Notes under the pieces: generated by a model
Database searches by the model: none
Told to the model about the DNA's origin: nothing
The model's input: the letters and a program-made list of their open reading frames with translations, nothing else
Origin: Limnohabitans planktonicus II-D5
GTDB taxonomy: Bacteria; Pseudomonadota; Gammaproteobacteria; Burkholderiales; Burkholderiaceae_C
NCBI RefSeq assembly: GCF_001270065.2
Contig: NZ_LFYT02000004.1
Coordinates: 62,001 to 126,000, forward strand
Length of the DNA stretch: 64,000 nt
Direction of reading: 5' to 3'
Program-made: the position numbers and the translations under genes
In this document: positions 9,177-20,221 of the stretch, piece by piece
Layout: every line of letters starts with the position of its first letter
How positions within the stretch are numbered: position 1 is the stretch's first letter

Positions 9177-11000
9177 ATGCAGCTTCAAGGTCAACACGTT
9201 CTGATTCTCGGTTTGGGTGCTTCGGGCCTGGCAATGGCCCGTTGGTGCGCCCGTGCCGAGGCGAATGTGACCGTGGCCGATACCCGCGCAGCACCGCCGC
9301 AGCTGGCTGCGTTGCAGGCCGAGTGGCCGAACGTGCGTTTTGTCTCAGGCGAATTCAGCGCCGCACTGGTCGAAGGCACGGACGTGCGGGCGGTCTTTCG
9401 CAGCCCTGGCTTGGTACCCGAAGTGGTGGCACCCGTGTTTGATGCGGCCAAGGCCATGGGTTTGTGGCAAGGCGGCGAGTTGGCCTTGTTTGCCGCTGTG
9501 CTGCAAGACTTGAAAACCACCTATGGCTATGCCCCGCAGGTGCTGGCCATCACAGGTACCAACGGCAAAACCACCGTCACATCGCTGACCGGGCAATTGG
9601 TGGCGCGTGCGGGCAAGCGCGTCAAGGTGGCGGGCAACATCGGCCCCACCTTGCTCGACACCCTGGCCGAGGCCTTGCAAGAAGCCCAGGTGCTGGTGGC
9701 TCAGCAAGCGCTGGAGGCCGCTGAACGCGAGGCCGAAAGTGCGGCCGAAAATGCGGCTGAAAATGCCGCGCAGGCCGCAGCGAATGCGCCTGTCACTGCA
9801 AGCAAACCGTCAATGGCCAGCGCCCCACCGCAGTCACCCACAGCGCAAGAGGTGGAACAGGCCGATACCGATACCGATCAGCCCATCACTGCGTCTGCTG
9901 AGCCAGTCGCCGAGCCCGAAGGGGCGTCTGCCGAGCCCATGTCGCCAGCGTTTCAGACGCCTGCTGAGACAGCCCCCGTGGACCCCATGGCCCTGGCATT
10001 GCCGCAGGTCTGGGTGCTGGAGCTGTCGAGTTTTCAGCTCGACAGCAGCGAGGGCTTTGAGCCCACGGCAGCCACGGTGCTCAACATCTCGCAAGACCAT
10101 CTGGATTGGCATGGCTCCATGAGCGCCTATGCCGCCGCCAAAGCGCGCATCTTTGGCCAGCAAGGACTGATGGTGCTCAACCGTGAAGACAAGCTCGTCA
10201 TGGCCATGCGGCCCGAGCCCGTTCGCGTCAAGTTGCAGCGCCCGCAAGAGCGGGCCTATGTGTCCTTTGGTGGCGACATGCCTCAGCGCCCGGGGGATTT
10301 CGGCATCGAGGTCATGAACGGCATGACGTGGCTGGTGCGCGCCCTGGAAGCGGACGAAACCCGCCGCCGTCGCAAAGACGAGGCCGAAGAATTGCATATC
10401 CAGCGTTTGATGCCAGCCGATGCCCTGCGCATTCGTGGACGGCACAACGCCATCAATGCACTGGCGGCACTGGCACTGGCCAGCTCGGCCGGCTGTGCAT
10501 TGGCCCCCATGCTGTATGGCCTGCGTGAATACCGGGGCGAGCCGCATCGGGTGGAGCCCGTTGCGCTCATCCATGAGGTGGAGTATTTCGACGACAGCAA
10601 AGGCACCAATGTGGGTGCCACGGTGGCTGCCTTGAACGGCTTGGGGGCTGACCGCCGGGTGGTTGTCATTCTGGGCGGCGATGGCAAAGGACAGGACTTT
10701 TCCCCTCTGGCCGATCCGGTCAGCCGATATGTGCGCGGTGTGGTGCTCATGGGCCGCGATGCTGCCCTGATCCGCGAAGCGCTGGGCCTGTGCGGTGTGC
10801 CCCTGCAAGACGCAGACAGCTTGCCTGCTGCGGTCACGCTGGCCAAAGACATGGCCCACAGCGGCGATGCGGTGCTGATGTCGCCTGCATGCGCCAGTCT
10901 GGACATGTTCAAAAACTATGAGCACCGTGCCCAGGTCTTTTGCCAGGCGGTGGCCGAATTGGCAGATGCCGCGGGTGTGTCGATGGAGGGCGGTCTGTGA
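9177..11000 (+). CDS. murD: UDP-MurNAc-L-alanine:D-glutamate ligase MurD with ~100-residue insertion
   Basis: Adds D-glutamate to UDP-MurNAc-L-Ala. The ATP loop [12 protein letters not shown], the GNIG motif (153-156), the [10 protein letters not shown] motif (from 280) and the GRHN and DDSKGTN motifs are present. At 607 residues it is far longer than E. coli MurD (438). Most of the excess is a low-complexity Ala/Glu/Pro/Ser stretch at about residues 170-275 between GNIG and ELSSFQ, where other MurDs have a short connection; a second, charged extension ([14 protein letters not shown]) sits ahead of the GRHN motif. The frame is uninterrupted, so the enzyme is probably functional. Starts 3 nt after mraY; overlaps ftsW by 4 nt. 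Confidence 0.95.
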   Translation: MQLQGQHVLILGLGASGLAMARWCARAEANVTVADTRAAPPQLAALQAEWPNVRFVSGEFSAALVEGTDVRAVFRSPGLVPEVVAPVFDAAKAMGLWQGGELALFAAVLQDLKTTYGYAPQVLAITGTNGKTTVTSLTGQLVARAGKRVKVAGNIGPTLLDTLAEALQEAQVLVAQQALEAAEREAESAAENAAENAAQAAANAPVTASKPSMASAPPQSPTAQEVEQADTDTDQPITASAEPVAEPEGASAEPMSPAFQTPAETAPVDPMALALPQVWVLELSSFQLDSSEGFEPTAATVLNISQDHLDWHGSMSAYAAAKARIFGQQGLMVLNREDKLVMAMRPEPVRVKLQRPQERAYVSFGGDMPQRPGDFGIEVMNGMTWLVRALEADETRRRRKDEAEELHIQRLMPADALRIRGRHNAINALAALALASSAGCALAPMLYGLREYRGEPHRVEPVALIHEVEYFDDSKGTNVGATVAALNGLGADRRVVVILGGDGKGQDFSPLADPVSRYVRGVVLMGRDAALIREALGLCGVPLQDADSLPAAVTLAKDMAHSGDAVLMSPACASLDMFKNYEHRAQVFCQAVAELADAAGVSMEGGL

Positions 11001-12289
11001 GTGAAACCCTGAATCTGACACAACGCGCGCGCGCTGCACTGGTCCGCCTGGGAACATTGTTCTCCGGCGGCACGCCAGTGGTCAGCCACGCGGGTTTGCC
11101 AGTCAATTTAGGGGGTTACGAATATGCAGGCCAGTCGGGCTCAGCCGGTGCGCGGCTGCAAGGCGTGGATCAGGCCCTGGTCTGGGTGGTGGTGGCGCTG
11201 CTCATGTGGGGCATGGTCATGGTCTATTCGGCCTCCATTGCCATGCCGGACAACCCCCGTTTGGTGCGCTTGACCCACACCCATTACTTGTGGCGTCATG
11301 TGTTGTCGCTGTCACTGGGTGCAGTGGTGGCTTTGCTGGCGTTTCAGGTGCCCATGGTCACCTGGGAAAAAATGGCGCGCCCTTTGTTCGTTTGTGCCTT
11401 GGTGCTGCTGGCCTTGGTGCTGGTGCCTTACATCGGAAAAAGTGTCAACGGTGCGCGTCGCTGGATTCCCTTGGGCGTCATGAATTTTCAGCCCTCCGAA
11501 CTGGCCAAGCTGGCGACCATCATTTATGCAGCCAATTACATGGTGCGCAAGATGGACGTGAAGGAAGACTTCTTCCGTGCTGTGTGGCCCATGGCGGCTG
11601 CCGTCACGGTGGCGGGTGTGTTTTTGCTGGCCGAGCCTGATATGGGGGCCTTCTTGGTGATCGCTGTCATCGCCATGGGCATCCTGTTTCTGGGCGGGGT
11701 CAATGTCCGCATGTTCATGCTGATCCTCAGTGTGCTGGTGGTCGCCTTTGTGATCATGATTGCGCTGTCGCCCTGGCGTCGTGAGCGGATTTTTGCCTAC
11801 CTCGATCCATTCAATGCAGCTTATGCCCTGGGCAAGGGCTACCAGTTGACGCATTCGCTGATTGCCATTGGCCGGGGCGAAATCTGGGGCGTGGGCCTGG
11901 GCGGCAGTGTCGAAAAACTGCATTGGTTGCCTGAAGCGCACACCGATTTTTTGATGGCTGTGATTGGTGAAGAATTTGGCCTGGTCGGGGTGTCTGTGGC
12001 CATTTTCATGTACTTGTGGCTGAGCCGCCGGATCATGGTGATTGGCCGACAGGCCATCGCACTGGACAAGGTGTTTTCTGGCTTGGTGGCCCAGGGCGTG
12101 GGCATCTGGATCGGCTTTCAGGCTTTCATCAACATGGGCGTGAACCTGGGTGCCTTGCCCACGAAAGGGTTGACCTTGCCGTTCATGAGCTACGGCGGCT
12201 CAGCCATCATGATGAACCTGGTGGCCATCGCCATTGTGTTGCGCATCGACGCCGAAAACAAACAACTCATGCGAGGAGGGCGTTCATGA
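10997..12289 (+). CDS. ftsW: SEDS peptidoglycan glycosyltransferase FtsW
   Basis: Polytopic membrane protein of 430 residues that polymerises septal glycan strands from lipid II together with FtsI. It shows the SEDS hallmarks: about ten hydrophobic segments, the loop with [14 protein letters not shown], and the [23 protein letters not shown] region near the end (given here in parts: [10 protein letters not shown], then [13 protein letters not shown]). The GTG at 10997 overlaps the murD stop as GTGA; the first 70 residues are cytoplasmic and poorly conserved. Confidence 0.96.
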   Translation: MSETLNLTQRARAALVRLGTLFSGGTPVVSHAGLPVNLGGYEYAGQSGSAGARLQGVDQALVWVVVALLMWGMVMVYSASIAMPDNPRLVRLTHTHYLWRHVLSLSLGAVVALLAFQVPMVTWEKMARPLFVCALVLLALVLVPYIGKSVNGARRWIPLGVMNFQPSELAKLATIIYAANYMVRKMDVKEDFFRAVWPMAAAVTVAGVFLLAEPDMGAFLVIAVIAMGILFLGGVNVRMFMLILSVLVVAFVIMIALSPWRRERIFAYLDPFNAAYALGKGYQLTHSLIAIGRGEIWGVGLGGSVEKLHWLPEAHTDFLMAVIGEEFGLVGVSVAIFMYLWLSRRIMVIGRQAIALDKVFSGLVAQGVGIWIGFQAFINMGVNLGALPTKGLTLPFMSYGGSAIMMNLVAIAIVLRIDAENKQLMRGGRS

Positions 12290-13350
12290 ACAAACCCTGT
12301 GCATTGGTGATGGCGGGCGGCACAGGCGGGCACATCTTCCCGGGCCTGGCCGTGGCGCAAGCCTTACGCGCCGAAGGCTGGCGCGTGCACTGGATGGGCG
12401 CGCCAAACAGCATGGAAAGCCAGCTGGTGCCGCCGCGCGGTTTCGCGTTTGAGACTGTGGAGTTTGGTGGTGTGCGGGGCAAGGGCCCCATGACCTGGCT
12501 CAAGCTGCCCATCAAGCTGGGGCGGGCTTTCTGGCAAAGCCTGCAGGTGGTGCGCCGCGTGCAGCCCGATGTGGTGCTGGGCCTGGGCGGCTACATCACC
12601 TTGCCGGGTGGACTGATGGCGCGCTTGTGTGGCAAGCCGGTGGTGTTGCATGAGCAAAATTCGGTGGCGGGTCTGTCCAACAAGGTGCTGGCCCGCGTGG
12701 CCAGCCGGGTGCTCACCGCTTTCCCCGATGTCTTCACCCAGGGGGCCTGGGTGGGCAATCCCTTGCGCCCAGAGTTCACCGAACAAGCGCCACCCGCGGT
12801 GCGATTTGCAGGCCGCAGCGGGCCACTGCGCGTGTTGGTGGTGGGCGGCAGTTTGGGCGCCAAAGCGCTCAATGACATCGTGCCGCAAGCACTGGCATTG
12901 CTGCCTGTTGATCAAAGGCCGCAAGTCATCCACCAAAGCGGGGCCAAACAAATCGAGGCTTTGCGGGCCAATTACGCAGCCGCTGGCGTGCAGGCCGAGT
13001 TGACGCCTTTCATTGACGACACTGCCAGCGCTTTTGCGCAGGCTGATCTGGTGATCTGCCGTGCAGGCGCAAGCACCGTGACCGAAATCGCCGCAGTCGG
13101 TGCAGCGGCCCTGTTTGTGCCGTTTCCGCATGCGGTGGACGACCACCAGACCACCAATGCCCAGTTCTTGGTGGCGCACGGCGGGGGCTGGCTCATGCCG
13201 CAATCGCAGTTGAACGCACAAGGCCTGGCCCTGCAGCTGGCGGGTTTGCAGCGCGAGAGCTTGCTCGCTTGCGCCGAAAAAGCTTACGAACAGAAAAAAA
13301 CAAATGCCACACGCGATGTCGTGATGGCTTGCAAGGAGTTGAATGCATGA
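12286..13350 (+). CDS. murG: Lipid II synthase MurG (UDP-GlcNAc transferase)
   Basis: Membrane-associated GT-B glycosyltransferase of 354 residues that converts lipid I to lipid II. N-terminal glycine loop [14 protein letters not shown], second glycine-rich loop [12 protein letters not shown] and the UDP-GlcNAc site [12 protein letters not shown] are clear. ATG at 12286 follows GAGGAGGG and overlaps the ftsW stop. Confidence 0.97.
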   Translation: MNKPCALVMAGGTGGHIFPGLAVAQALRAEGWRVHWMGAPNSMESQLVPPRGFAFETVEFGGVRGKGPMTWLKLPIKLGRAFWQSLQVVRRVQPDVVLGLGGYITLPGGLMARLCGKPVVLHEQNSVAGLSNKVLARVASRVLTAFPDVFTQGAWVGNPLRPEFTEQAPPAVRFAGRSGPLRVLVVGGSLGAKALNDIVPQALALLPVDQRPQVIHQSGAKQIEALRANYAAAGVQAELTPFIDDTASAFAQADLVICRAGASTVTEIAAVGAAALFVPFPHAVDDHQTTNAQFLVAHGGGWLMPQSQLNAQGLALQLAGLQRESLLACAEKAYEQKKTNATRDVVMACKELNA

Positions 13351-14756
13351 AACACGCCATCCGAAACATCCATTTCATCGGCATTGGTGGCTCGGGCATG
13401 AGCGGCATTGCCGAGGTCTTGCTCAATCTGGGTTACCAGATTTCAGGCTCTGATCTGTCCGACAGCGCCACCTTGCGCCGACTGGCCGCATTGGGCATTC
13501 AAACGCATGTGGGCCATGCGGCTGATCATGTCAAGGATGCCGATGCAGTGGTCACATCGACTGCTGTGAAAGCCGACAACCCCGAAGTGTTGGCCGCGCG
13601 CGAGCGCCATATTCCCATCGTGCCGCGTGCAGTGATGTTGGCCGAGCTCATGCGCATGAAGCAGGGCGTGGCCATTGCCGGCACACACGGCAAGACCACC
13701 ACCACCAGCCTGGTGGCCAGCGTGCTGGCCGAAGCCGGTCTGGACCCCACCTTTGTGATCGGTGGTCGTCTGAACAGCGCCGGGGCCAATGCCAAGCTGG
13801 GCACGGGCGACTACATCGTGGTCGAGGCTGACGAATCGGATGCCTCGTTTTTGAACCTGCTGCCGGTGATGGCGGTGGTGACCAACATCGACGCCGACCA
13901 CATGGAAACCTATGGCCATGACCTGGCCAAACTGAAGTCGGCATTTGTCGATTTTTTGCACCGCATGCCCTTTTATGGCACGGCCATTGTGTGCAGCGAT
14001 GACCCAGGCGTGCAATCCATCGTGGACGACATCGCCCGTCCAGTGACCACCTATGGTCTGAACGAAGGCGCTCAAGTGCGTGCCGTGAATGTGCGCGCTG
14101 AAAACGGCCAGATGCATTTCACGGTGCAGCGCAGCAACGGTGTCACCTTGCCTGACCTGGATTTGGTGCTGAACCTGCCAGGCCTGCACAACGTGCTCAA
14201 TGCCCTGGCCGCCGTGGCTGTGGCCGTGGAACTGGGTGTGGATGACGCCGCTGTGCAGCGGGCGCTGGCCGGTTTCAAAGGCGTGGGGCGGCGCTTTCAG
14301 CGTTATGGCGATGTGGCCGTGCCGGGGGGCGCTGGGCGCTTCACGGTCATTGATGACTACGGCCACCACCCGGTTGAGATGGCTGCCACGCTGGCCGCAG
14401 CCCGTGGTGCTTTTCCGGGCCGTCGTTTGGTGCTGGCCTTTCAGCCGCACCGATACAGCCGCACACGCGACTGTTTCGAGGATTTCGTCAAAGTTATTGG
14501 CCAGGGCTGCGACAGCGTGTTGCTGTCCGAGGTGTATGCCGCAGGCGAAGCGCCGATTGTGGCCGCCGATGGCCGCTCGCTGGCGCGGGCCTTGCGCGTG
14601 GCGGGCAAGGTCGAGCCGGTGTTTGTTGACGACATCGCCGACATGACGCAAGCCGTGTTGAGCAACGCCCGCGATGGTGATGTGCTCATTTGCATGGGCG
14701 CAGGCTCCATTGGGGGTGTGCCCGCCAAAGTGGTTGAGACAGGAGGTGCCCTGTGA
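13347..14756 (+). CDS. murC: UDP-MurNAc:L-alanine ligase MurC
   Basis: First Mur ligase of the pathway, 469 residues, attaching L-Ala to UDP-MurNAc. The N-terminal nucleotide-sugar loop [16 protein letters not shown], the ATP loop [10 protein letters not shown] and the DDYGHHPVE motif identify it. ATG at 13347 follows AAGGAG and overlaps the murG stop by 4 nt. Confidence 0.97.
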   Translation: MKHAIRNIHFIGIGGSGMSGIAEVLLNLGYQISGSDLSDSATLRRLAALGIQTHVGHAADHVKDADAVVTSTAVKADNPEVLAARERHIPIVPRAVMLAELMRMKQGVAIAGTHGKTTTTSLVASVLAEAGLDPTFVIGGRLNSAGANAKLGTGDYIVVEADESDASFLNLLPVMAVVTNIDADHMETYGHDLAKLKSAFVDFLHRMPFYGTAIVCSDDPGVQSIVDDIARPVTTYGLNEGAQVRAVNVRAENGQMHFTVQRSNGVTLPDLDLVLNLPGLHNVLNALAAVAVAVELGVDDAAVQRALAGFKGVGRRFQRYGDVAVPGGAGRFTVIDDYGHHPVEMAATLAAARGAFPGRRLVLAFQPHRYSRTRDCFEDFVKVIGQGCDSVLLSEVYAAGEAPIVAADGRSLARALRVAGKVEPVFVDDIADMTQAVLSNARDGDVLICMGAGSIGGVPAKVVETGGAL

Positions 14757-15718
14757 GCGCAACAAACGCAGGCAAGGTCGCTGTCCTCATGGGCGGACGC
14801 TCGGCAGAGCGGGAAGTCTCCTTGATGTCTGGCCAGGGTGTGCTCAGTGCCCTGCAGGCCGAGGGCGTGAACGCGCACGCGTTTGACCCGGCCGAGCGCG
14901 AACTGAGCGAGTTGAAACGCGATGGCTTTGACCGATGCTTCATCGCCCTTCATGGGCGCTTCGGTGAAGACGGCACCGTGCAAGGCGCGCTTGAATTGCT
15001 GGGCATTCCCTACACCGGTTCGGGCGTGATGGCGTCCAGCATTGCCATGGACAAAACCATGACCAAGCGCGTCTGGCTGGCTGAGGGTTTGCCCACGCCT
15101 GCCTATGTGCTGGTGCGCCGTGCCCAACTGGCCACTGTGTCTGTGGCGCAGCTGGTCGAGACTCTGGGCTTGCCGATGATCGTCAAACCGGCGCGCGAGG
15201 GCTCGTCGATTGGCGTGAGCAAAGTGCTGCATGCGCAAGATGTGCCCGCCGCCCTAGCGGCCGCCGCACAGTGCGACGCCGACATCCTGTGCGAGCAATG
15301 CATTGTGGGTGACGAGGTCACTTGCCCGGTGCTGGGCGAAGGCGACACCGCCCGAGCCTTGCCCATCATTCGCATCGTGGCACCCGAAGGCAATTACGAC
15401 TACCAGAACAAATACTTCACCAACGATACCCAGTATCTGGTGCCCAGTGGTCTGCCCGCTTTGGAAGAAGCCGCCATTGAAGCCCTGGTGGTCAAGGCCT
15501 ACCAGGTGCTGGGTTGCCGAGGCTGGGGGCGCATTGACGTGATGATTGACGCCGCCACACGCCAGCCCTATCTGCTGGAAATCAACACCTCGCCGGGCAT
15601 GACAGGTCATTCATTGGTGCCCATGTCGGCACGCGCTGCGGGCATCAGCTATGAGGTCTTGTGCAGCCAGTTGCTGGCATCGGCTGCGTTGGACAACGCA
15701 CAGGAGAGCTTGGGATGA
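14753..15718 (+). CDS. ddlB: D-alanine-D-alanine ligase Ddl
   Basis: ATP-grasp ligase of 321 residues that makes D-Ala-D-Ala, the substrate of MurF. Visible are the N-terminal [10 protein letters not shown] motif, the glycine-rich REGSSIGV loop and the magnesium-binding [13 protein letters not shown] motif. The start is GTG at 14753, overlapping the murC stop as GTGA. Confidence 0.96.
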   Translation: MSATNAGKVAVLMGGRSAEREVSLMSGQGVLSALQAEGVNAHAFDPAERELSELKRDGFDRCFIALHGRFGEDGTVQGALELLGIPYTGSGVMASSIAMDKTMTKRVWLAEGLPTPAYVLVRRAQLATVSVAQLVETLGLPMIVKPAREGSSIGVSKVLHAQDVPAALAAAAQCDADILCEQCIVGDEVTCPVLGEGDTARALPIIRIVAPEGNYDYQNKYFTNDTQYLVPSGLPALEEAAIEALVVKAYQVLGCRGWGRIDVMIDAATRQPYLLEINTSPGMTGHSLVPMSARAAGISYEVLCSQLLASAALDNAQESLG

Positions 15719-16503
15719 ACCCCACCATGCCCTTGCCGCTGGATATCCGGCTCATGAACATGACCACGGCCATGCTGGTGGTCGTGCTCGTGTTGCTGGG
15801 TCTGGCCAGTGGGGCATGGTGGTTGATCCGTCACCCGATGTTTGCGATCGAGTCCATCACCGTGCAAGGAGAAGTCGGGCACAACAACGCGGTCACCTTG
15901 CGCGCCAATGTGATGCCGCAGCTCAGTGGCAACTTTTTCACGCTCGATCTGGCGCAGGCCCGTGAGGTTTTTGAAGATGTGCCATGGGTGCGCACGGCAG
16001 TGATACACCGCGATTTTCCCAACCGCTTACGTGCCATTTTGCAAGAGCACCGTCCGATTGCTTTGTGGGGCGATGAAGATGCGAACACCATGGTCAATGA
16101 ACAAGGCCAGGTGTTTGAGGCCAATGTGCAAGACGTGGATGTCGAGCAATTGCCCCGAATGAAGGGGCCAGAGGGTTTGTCTTTGGATGTGGTGCACATG
16201 TACCGCTACCTGTCACCGTTGTTGGATGCGGTGGACATGGGGATCGAGCAGATTGAACTGACGCCCAGAGGCAGCTGGCGTGTCTTGCTGCAAGGCGGTG
16301 CGCAACTTGAATTGGGCCGGGGTACAGAGGCTGAGCTGGGTGCCAATGTGCAACGATTTTTGAGAACGCTGTCACAGGTCACGTCCCGTTACGGCAGAAC
16401 GCCAACGGCCTTGTTGGCTGCGGATTTGCGTCACAAAGATGGTTATGCCCTGCGACTGCGTGGTGTCAGCACGATTGACACCCCCACGAAGCAAAAGCCC
16501 TGA
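15715..16503 (+). CDS. ftsQ: Cell division protein FtsQ
   Basis: Bitopic inner-membrane protein of 262 residues: short cytoplasmic N-terminus, one transmembrane helix at about residues 17-42, then a periplasmic POTRA domain ([15 protein letters not shown]) and the FtsQ beta domain. It assembles with FtsL and FtsB. It overlaps the ddlB stop by 4 nt and precedes ftsA. Confidence 0.94.
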   Translation: MNPTMPLPLDIRLMNMTTAMLVVVLVLLGLASGAWWLIRHPMFAIESITVQGEVGHNNAVTLRANVMPQLSGNFFTLDLAQAREVFEDVPWVRTAVIHRDFPNRLRAILQEHRPIALWGDEDANTMVNEQGQVFEANVQDVDVEQLPRMKGPEGLSLDVVHMYRYLSPLLDAVDMGIEQIELTPRGSWRVLLQGGAQLELGRGTEAELGANVQRFLRTLSQVTSRYGRTPTALLAADLRHKDGYALRLRGVSTIDTPTKQKP

Positions 16504-16544
16504 GCGATCAGGCCACGAAAAATGAAACGGAAACGGTGAGTCAA

Positions 16545-17774
16545 ATGGCAAAAGAGTACAAAGACCTGGTCATCGGCTTGGATATTGGTACCTCCAAGGT
16601 CATGGCCGTGGTGGCCGAGGTGATGCCGGACGGTGAGCTCAAGATCGCCGGGCTGGGCATCGCGCCGGGCAATGGCCTCAAGCGGGGTGTGGTGGTCAAT
16701 ATTGATGCCACCGTACAAAGCATTCAGCAGGCCCTCAAAGAGGCCGAACTGATGGCCGACTGCAAGATCACCCGTGTGAATTGCGGCATCACAGGCAGCC
16801 ACATCCGGGGCATCAATTCCAGTGGCATGGTGGCCATCAAGGACAAGGAAGTCACGCCCGCCGATGTGGCCCGCGTGATGGAAACAGCGCGTGCCATCAA
16901 CATCTCGACCGACCAGCGTTTGCTGTTGGTGGCACCACAGGAATTCGTCATCGACAGCCAGGAAGTCAAAGAGCCCATTGGCATGAGTGGCATGCGGCTT
17001 GAAGCCAAGGTGCACATCGTGACGGGTGCCCAAAGCGCGGCAGAAAACATCATCAAATGTGTGCGCCGCTGTGGCCTGGAGGTCGAGCAGTTCCTGCTCA
17101 ACCCCCAGTCATCGAGCCTGGCCGTGTTGTCCGAAGACGAGCGCGAATTGGGCGTGGTCTGTGTGGACATCGGCGCAGGCACCACGGATGTGGCCATTTT
17201 TGCCAACGGCTCGATCCGCCACACAGCTGTCATTCCGATTGCGGGCGACCTGATCACCAGCGACATCGCCATGGCGTTGCGCACGCCCACCAAGGACGCT
17301 GAAGACATCAAGGTCGAAAGCGGTTATGCCAAGCAACTGCTGGCCGACCCGGATGCGCAGGTTGAAGTGCCGGGCCTGGGCGACCGTGGCCCCCGCATGT
17401 TGAGCAAGCAGGCGCTGGCCGGTGTGATCGAACCGCGCATCGAAGAAATTTTCTCGCTGGTGCACCAGGTCATCCGCGAGTCGGGCTACGAAGAAGTGTT
17501 GTCCTCGGGCATCGTGCTCACGGGGGGGAGCGCCGTCATGCCGGGGATGGTCGAGTTGGGCGAAGACATCTTCCTCAAGCCAGTACGTCGGGGGCTGCCC
17601 AAATACAGGGGCAGCCTGGCCGATATGGTCAGTCAGCCACGCGCGGCCACCGTCATGGGCCTGCTGGAAGAAGCGCGCATGGCGCGTCTGCGCGGCTACA
17701 AAGTCACCCAAAAGCAAAGTTCAGTGAACAACGCCTTTGGCCGTCTGCGTGATTTTTTTGTGGGGAACTTCTGA
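16545..17774 (+). CDS. ftsA: Cell division protein FtsA
   Basis: Actin-like ATPase of 409 residues that tethers FtsZ to the membrane. Phosphate loops VIGLDIGTSKV near the N-terminus and VVCVDIGAGTTDVAIF in the middle are visible, as is the C-terminal amphipathic membrane-targeting tail. The ATG at 16545 (MAKEYKDL) is preferred because it matches relatives; an in-frame GTG three codons upstream (16536) is possible and neither has a strong ribosome site. A 132-bp gap to ftsZ may hold an additional ftsZ promoter, though I see no clear -35/-10 pair. Confidence 0.97.
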   Translation: MAKEYKDLVIGLDIGTSKVMAVVAEVMPDGELKIAGLGIAPGNGLKRGVVVNIDATVQSIQQALKEAELMADCKITRVNCGITGSHIRGINSSGMVAIKDKEVTPADVARVMETARAINISTDQRLLLVAPQEFVIDSQEVKEPIGMSGMRLEAKVHIVTGAQSAAENIIKCVRRCGLEVEQFLLNPQSSSLAVLSEDERELGVVCVDIGAGTTDVAIFANGSIRHTAVIPIAGDLITSDIAMALRTPTKDAEDIKVESGYAKQLLADPDAQVEVPGLGDRGPRMLSKQALAGVIEPRIEEIFSLVHQVIRESGYEEVLSSGIVLTGGSAVMPGMVELGEDIFLKPVRRGLPKYRGSLADMVSQPRAATVMGLLEEARMARLRGYKVTQKQSSVNNAFGRLRDFFVGNF

Positions 17775-17906
17775 TGAATCCCAAAAAACACTTTCTGATC
17801 AGAGGCAGCCCACCCGCATTCAGGCCCAGGCGATGTTGAAACGCCCGCAAGCTGCGCACACACCCCACATTCAGGCAAAACCCATTTTCAGATTTAGGAG
17901 AGCACC

Positions 17907-19115
17907 ATGAGCATCGAAATGATTCAAAGCGAAGAATTCAACCAAGGCACACAGATCAAAGTGATCGGCGTCGGTGGCGGCGGCGGCAACGCCGTCGAAC
18001 ACATGATCGAGCGTCAGGTTCAAGGCGTGGAGTTCATCTGCGCCAACACCGATGCACAAGCGCTGGCGCGCAGTGCGGCGCACCGTTTCATTCAGTTGGG
18101 TCAAACCGGTCTGGGTGCCGGCAGCAAGCCAGACAAAGGCCGCGAAGCCGCTGAAAGCGCGGAAGCCGATATCCGTGCAGCCATTGAAGGCGCGCACATG
18201 TTGTTCATCACCGCGGGCATGGGTGGCGGCACGGGCACGGGTGCTGCGCCCGTGATTGCGCGCATCGCCAAATCCATGGGCATCCTGACGGTGGGCGTGG
18301 TGACCAAGCCTTTCGACTTTGAAGGCAAGCGCCGCATGAGCAATGCCGATGAGGGCATGGTGGAGCTCGAAGCCAACGTGGACTCACTGATCGTGGTGCT
18401 CAATGAAAAATTGATGGAGTTGCCCGGTGGTGAAGACATGACGCAAGATGTGGCGTTTGCGCATGCCAACGATGTGCTCAAAAACGCCGTGGGTGGCATT
18501 GCCGAAATCATCAATGTGCCTGGCCATGTGAACGTCGACTTTGAAGACGTGCGCACGGTCATGGGCGAGCCAGGCAAGGCGATGATGGGCACGGCAGTGG
18601 CCAGCGGTCCGGACCGCGCCCGCATTGCGGCAGAGCAAGCCGTGGCTTGCCCGCTGCTCGAAGGCGTCGATCTCAAAGGCGCTCGCGGCGTGCTGGTTCT
18701 GATCAGCGCTGCCAAAGGCTCCTTGAAGCTCTCGGAATCCAAGCGCGCCATGGACACCATCCGATCCTGTGCATCCGAAGACGCCCATGTGATCTATGGC
18801 ACAGCGCACGATGAGAACTTGGGTGAAGAAATCCGAGTCACCGTGGTGGCCACCGGCTTGTCCAAGCAAGGCGCACGACGTTCAAACCCCATGCAAGTGA
18901 TCCGCACCGGCACCGACAATGTGCCTTTCATGATGGGCGGCCAAGATGCTGTGGCGTCTAGCGCGAACACTGCAACTTCGTTGCCCAACAGCATGAGCAC
19001 ACCTGCCATCTGGCGCAACAACCGCACCCACGCGGCCACCCGTGTGGACGGCATGTCGGCCGCCGGCATGGATGACATCGAAATCCCGGCCTTCTTGCGC
19101 AAGCAAGCTGACTGA
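17907..19115 (+). CDS. ftsZ: Cell division GTPase FtsZ
   Basis: Tubulin-like GTPase of 402 residues that forms the division ring. Tubulin signature GMGGGTGTGAAPV, the N-terminal nucleotide loop VGGGGGNAVEHM, an extended variable linker and the conserved C-terminal peptide IEIPAFLRKQAD that binds FtsA and ZipA are present. ATG at 17907 follows TAGGAGAG. The gene is closed by a strong hairpin at 19143, which ends the main dcw transcript. Confidence 0.98.
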   Translation: MSIEMIQSEEFNQGTQIKVIGVGGGGGNAVEHMIERQVQGVEFICANTDAQALARSAAHRFIQLGQTGLGAGSKPDKGREAAESAEADIRAAIEGAHMLFITAGMGGGTGTGAAPVIARIAKSMGILTVGVVTKPFDFEGKRRMSNADEGMVELEANVDSLIVVLNEKLMELPGGEDMTQDVAFAHANDVLKNAVGGIAEIINVPGHVNVDFEDVRTVMGEPGKAMMGTAVASGPDRARIAAEQAVACPLLEGVDLKGARGVLVLISAAKGSLKLSESKRAMDTIRSCASEDAHVIYGTAHDENLGEEIRVTVVATGLSKQGARRSNPMQVIRTGTDNVPFMMGGQDAVASSANTATSLPNSMSTPAIWRNNRTHAATRVDGMSAAGMDDIEIPAFLRKQAD

Positions 19116-19142
19116 TCGACTCAATCAGACCCAGGTGCTTTT

Positions 19143-19178
19143 GGGGCCAGAGGGGCTTTGCCCGTCTGGCCCCATTTT
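19143..19178 (+). terminator. Terminator hairpin after ftsZ
   Basis: A perfect 9-bp stem (GGGGCCAGA at 19143-19151, TCTGGCCCC at 19165-19173) is followed by ATTTT. It lies 27 nt after the ftsZ stop and separates the dcw operon from lpxC. Confidence 0.75.
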
Positions 19179-19224
19179 CATGGGCCGTCATGTGCAGTGC
19201 ATGCTCGTCCTGCAAGCCCTTGTC

Positions 19225-19260
19225 ATGACAGCGCCAGGCCTTGCCAACTAAAATTCAGCC
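19225..19260 (+). promoter_or_regulatory. Likely lpxC promoter placing the transcript start at the start codon
   Basis: ATGACA at 19225-19230 and TAAAAT at 19249-19254, 18 bp apart, form a plausible sigma-70 promoter downstream of the ftsZ terminator. The -10 ends only 6 nt before the lpxC ATG and there is no Shine-Dalgarno sequence, so the mRNA would be leaderless or nearly so. This is an inference from spacing. Confidence 0.5.
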
Positions 19261-20184
19261 ATGCTTGCTCAACGCACCCTCAAAACCTTGACCCATGCCG
19301 TCGGCGTGGGTTTGCACAGTGGCCAGCGGGTCGAATTGACGCTGCGTCCTGCGCCACCGGACACGGGCATTGTGTTTCGCCGCATCGATTTACCCGAGCC
19401 CGTGGACATCCCTGTGAAAGCCGAGTCGGTGACCGACACCCGATTGGCGTCCACCATTTCTGTGGGGCAAGCCAAGGTCTACACAGTGGAGCATCTGATG
19501 TCTGCTTGCGCAGGCTTGGGCATCGATAACCTGTATGTGGACATCACCGCTGAAGAGGTACCCATCCTGGACGGCTCGGCCTCTTCGTTTGTGTTTTTGC
19601 TGCAAAGCGCAGGCATTGCCGAGCAAGCCGCCCCCAAGCGTTTCATCCGCTTGCTCAAGACCGTGCAGGTCAGCGAAGGCGAGGGACAGAACATCAAGTG
19701 GGCACGCCTTGAGCCCTATCACGGCTACAAATTGAGCTTTGAAATCGACTTTCACCACCCCGCCGTGGATTCCACGGGGCAGCAGGTGGTGTTTGACATG
19801 TCCGAAGGGGTGTATGCCCGCGACATCGCCCGCGCCCGCACTTTTGGCTTCACCAAAGATGTGGAAATGCTGCGCGCCAATGGCCTGGCCTTGGGGGGCG
19901 GCTTGGACAACGCCATCGTCATGGACGACTACAAAGTGCTCAACTCCGACGGGCTGCGGTATGACGATGAATTCGTCAAACACAAAATCCTCGACGCCAT
20001 GGGCGATCTGTACATCGTGGGCAAACCCTTGCTGGCCGCCTACAGCGCTTTCCGCTCGGGCCACGCCATGAACAACTTGCTGCTGCGCGAGCTGCTGTCC
20101 CAGCCCGATGCCTACGAAGTGGTGAGCTTTGACAAAGCCAGCTTGGCGCCCAAAGGATTTGCGGCTTTGCAGCCTGCTTGGTAA
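19261..20184 (+). CDS. lpxC: UDP-3-O-acyl-N-acetylglucosamine deacetylase LpxC
   Basis: Zinc amidase of 307 residues catalysing the committed step of lipid A synthesis. The histidine motif [13 protein letters not shown], the second zinc motif [10 protein letters not shown] and the catalytic SGHAMNN are present. It stands at the end of the dcw cluster, as in most proteobacteria, but behind a terminator and with its own promoter. Convergent with the exporter gene that follows. Confidence 0.97.
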   Translation: MLAQRTLKTLTHAVGVGLHSGQRVELTLRPAPPDTGIVFRRIDLPEPVDIPVKAESVTDTRLASTISVGQAKVYTVEHLMSACAGLGIDNLYVDITAEEVPILDGSASSFVFLLQSAGIAEQAAPKRFIRLLKTVQVSEGEGQNIKWARLEPYHGYKLSFEIDFHHPAVDSTGQQVVFDMSEGVYARDIARARTFGFTKDVEMLRANGLALGGGLDNAIVMDDYKVLNSDGLRYDDEFVKHKILDAMGDLYIVGKPLLAAYSAFRSGHAMNNLLLRELLSQPDAYEVVSFDKASLAPKGFAALQPAW

Positions 20185-20221
20185 GCGCTTGGGGGCTTGC
20201 CCCCCAGTGTGGGCAAAGGCA

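Noticed and set aside
16536-16544. GTG start for ftsA three codons upstream
   Set aside because: Neither start has a strong ribosome site, but the ATG at 16545 matches the conserved MAKEYKDL beginning.
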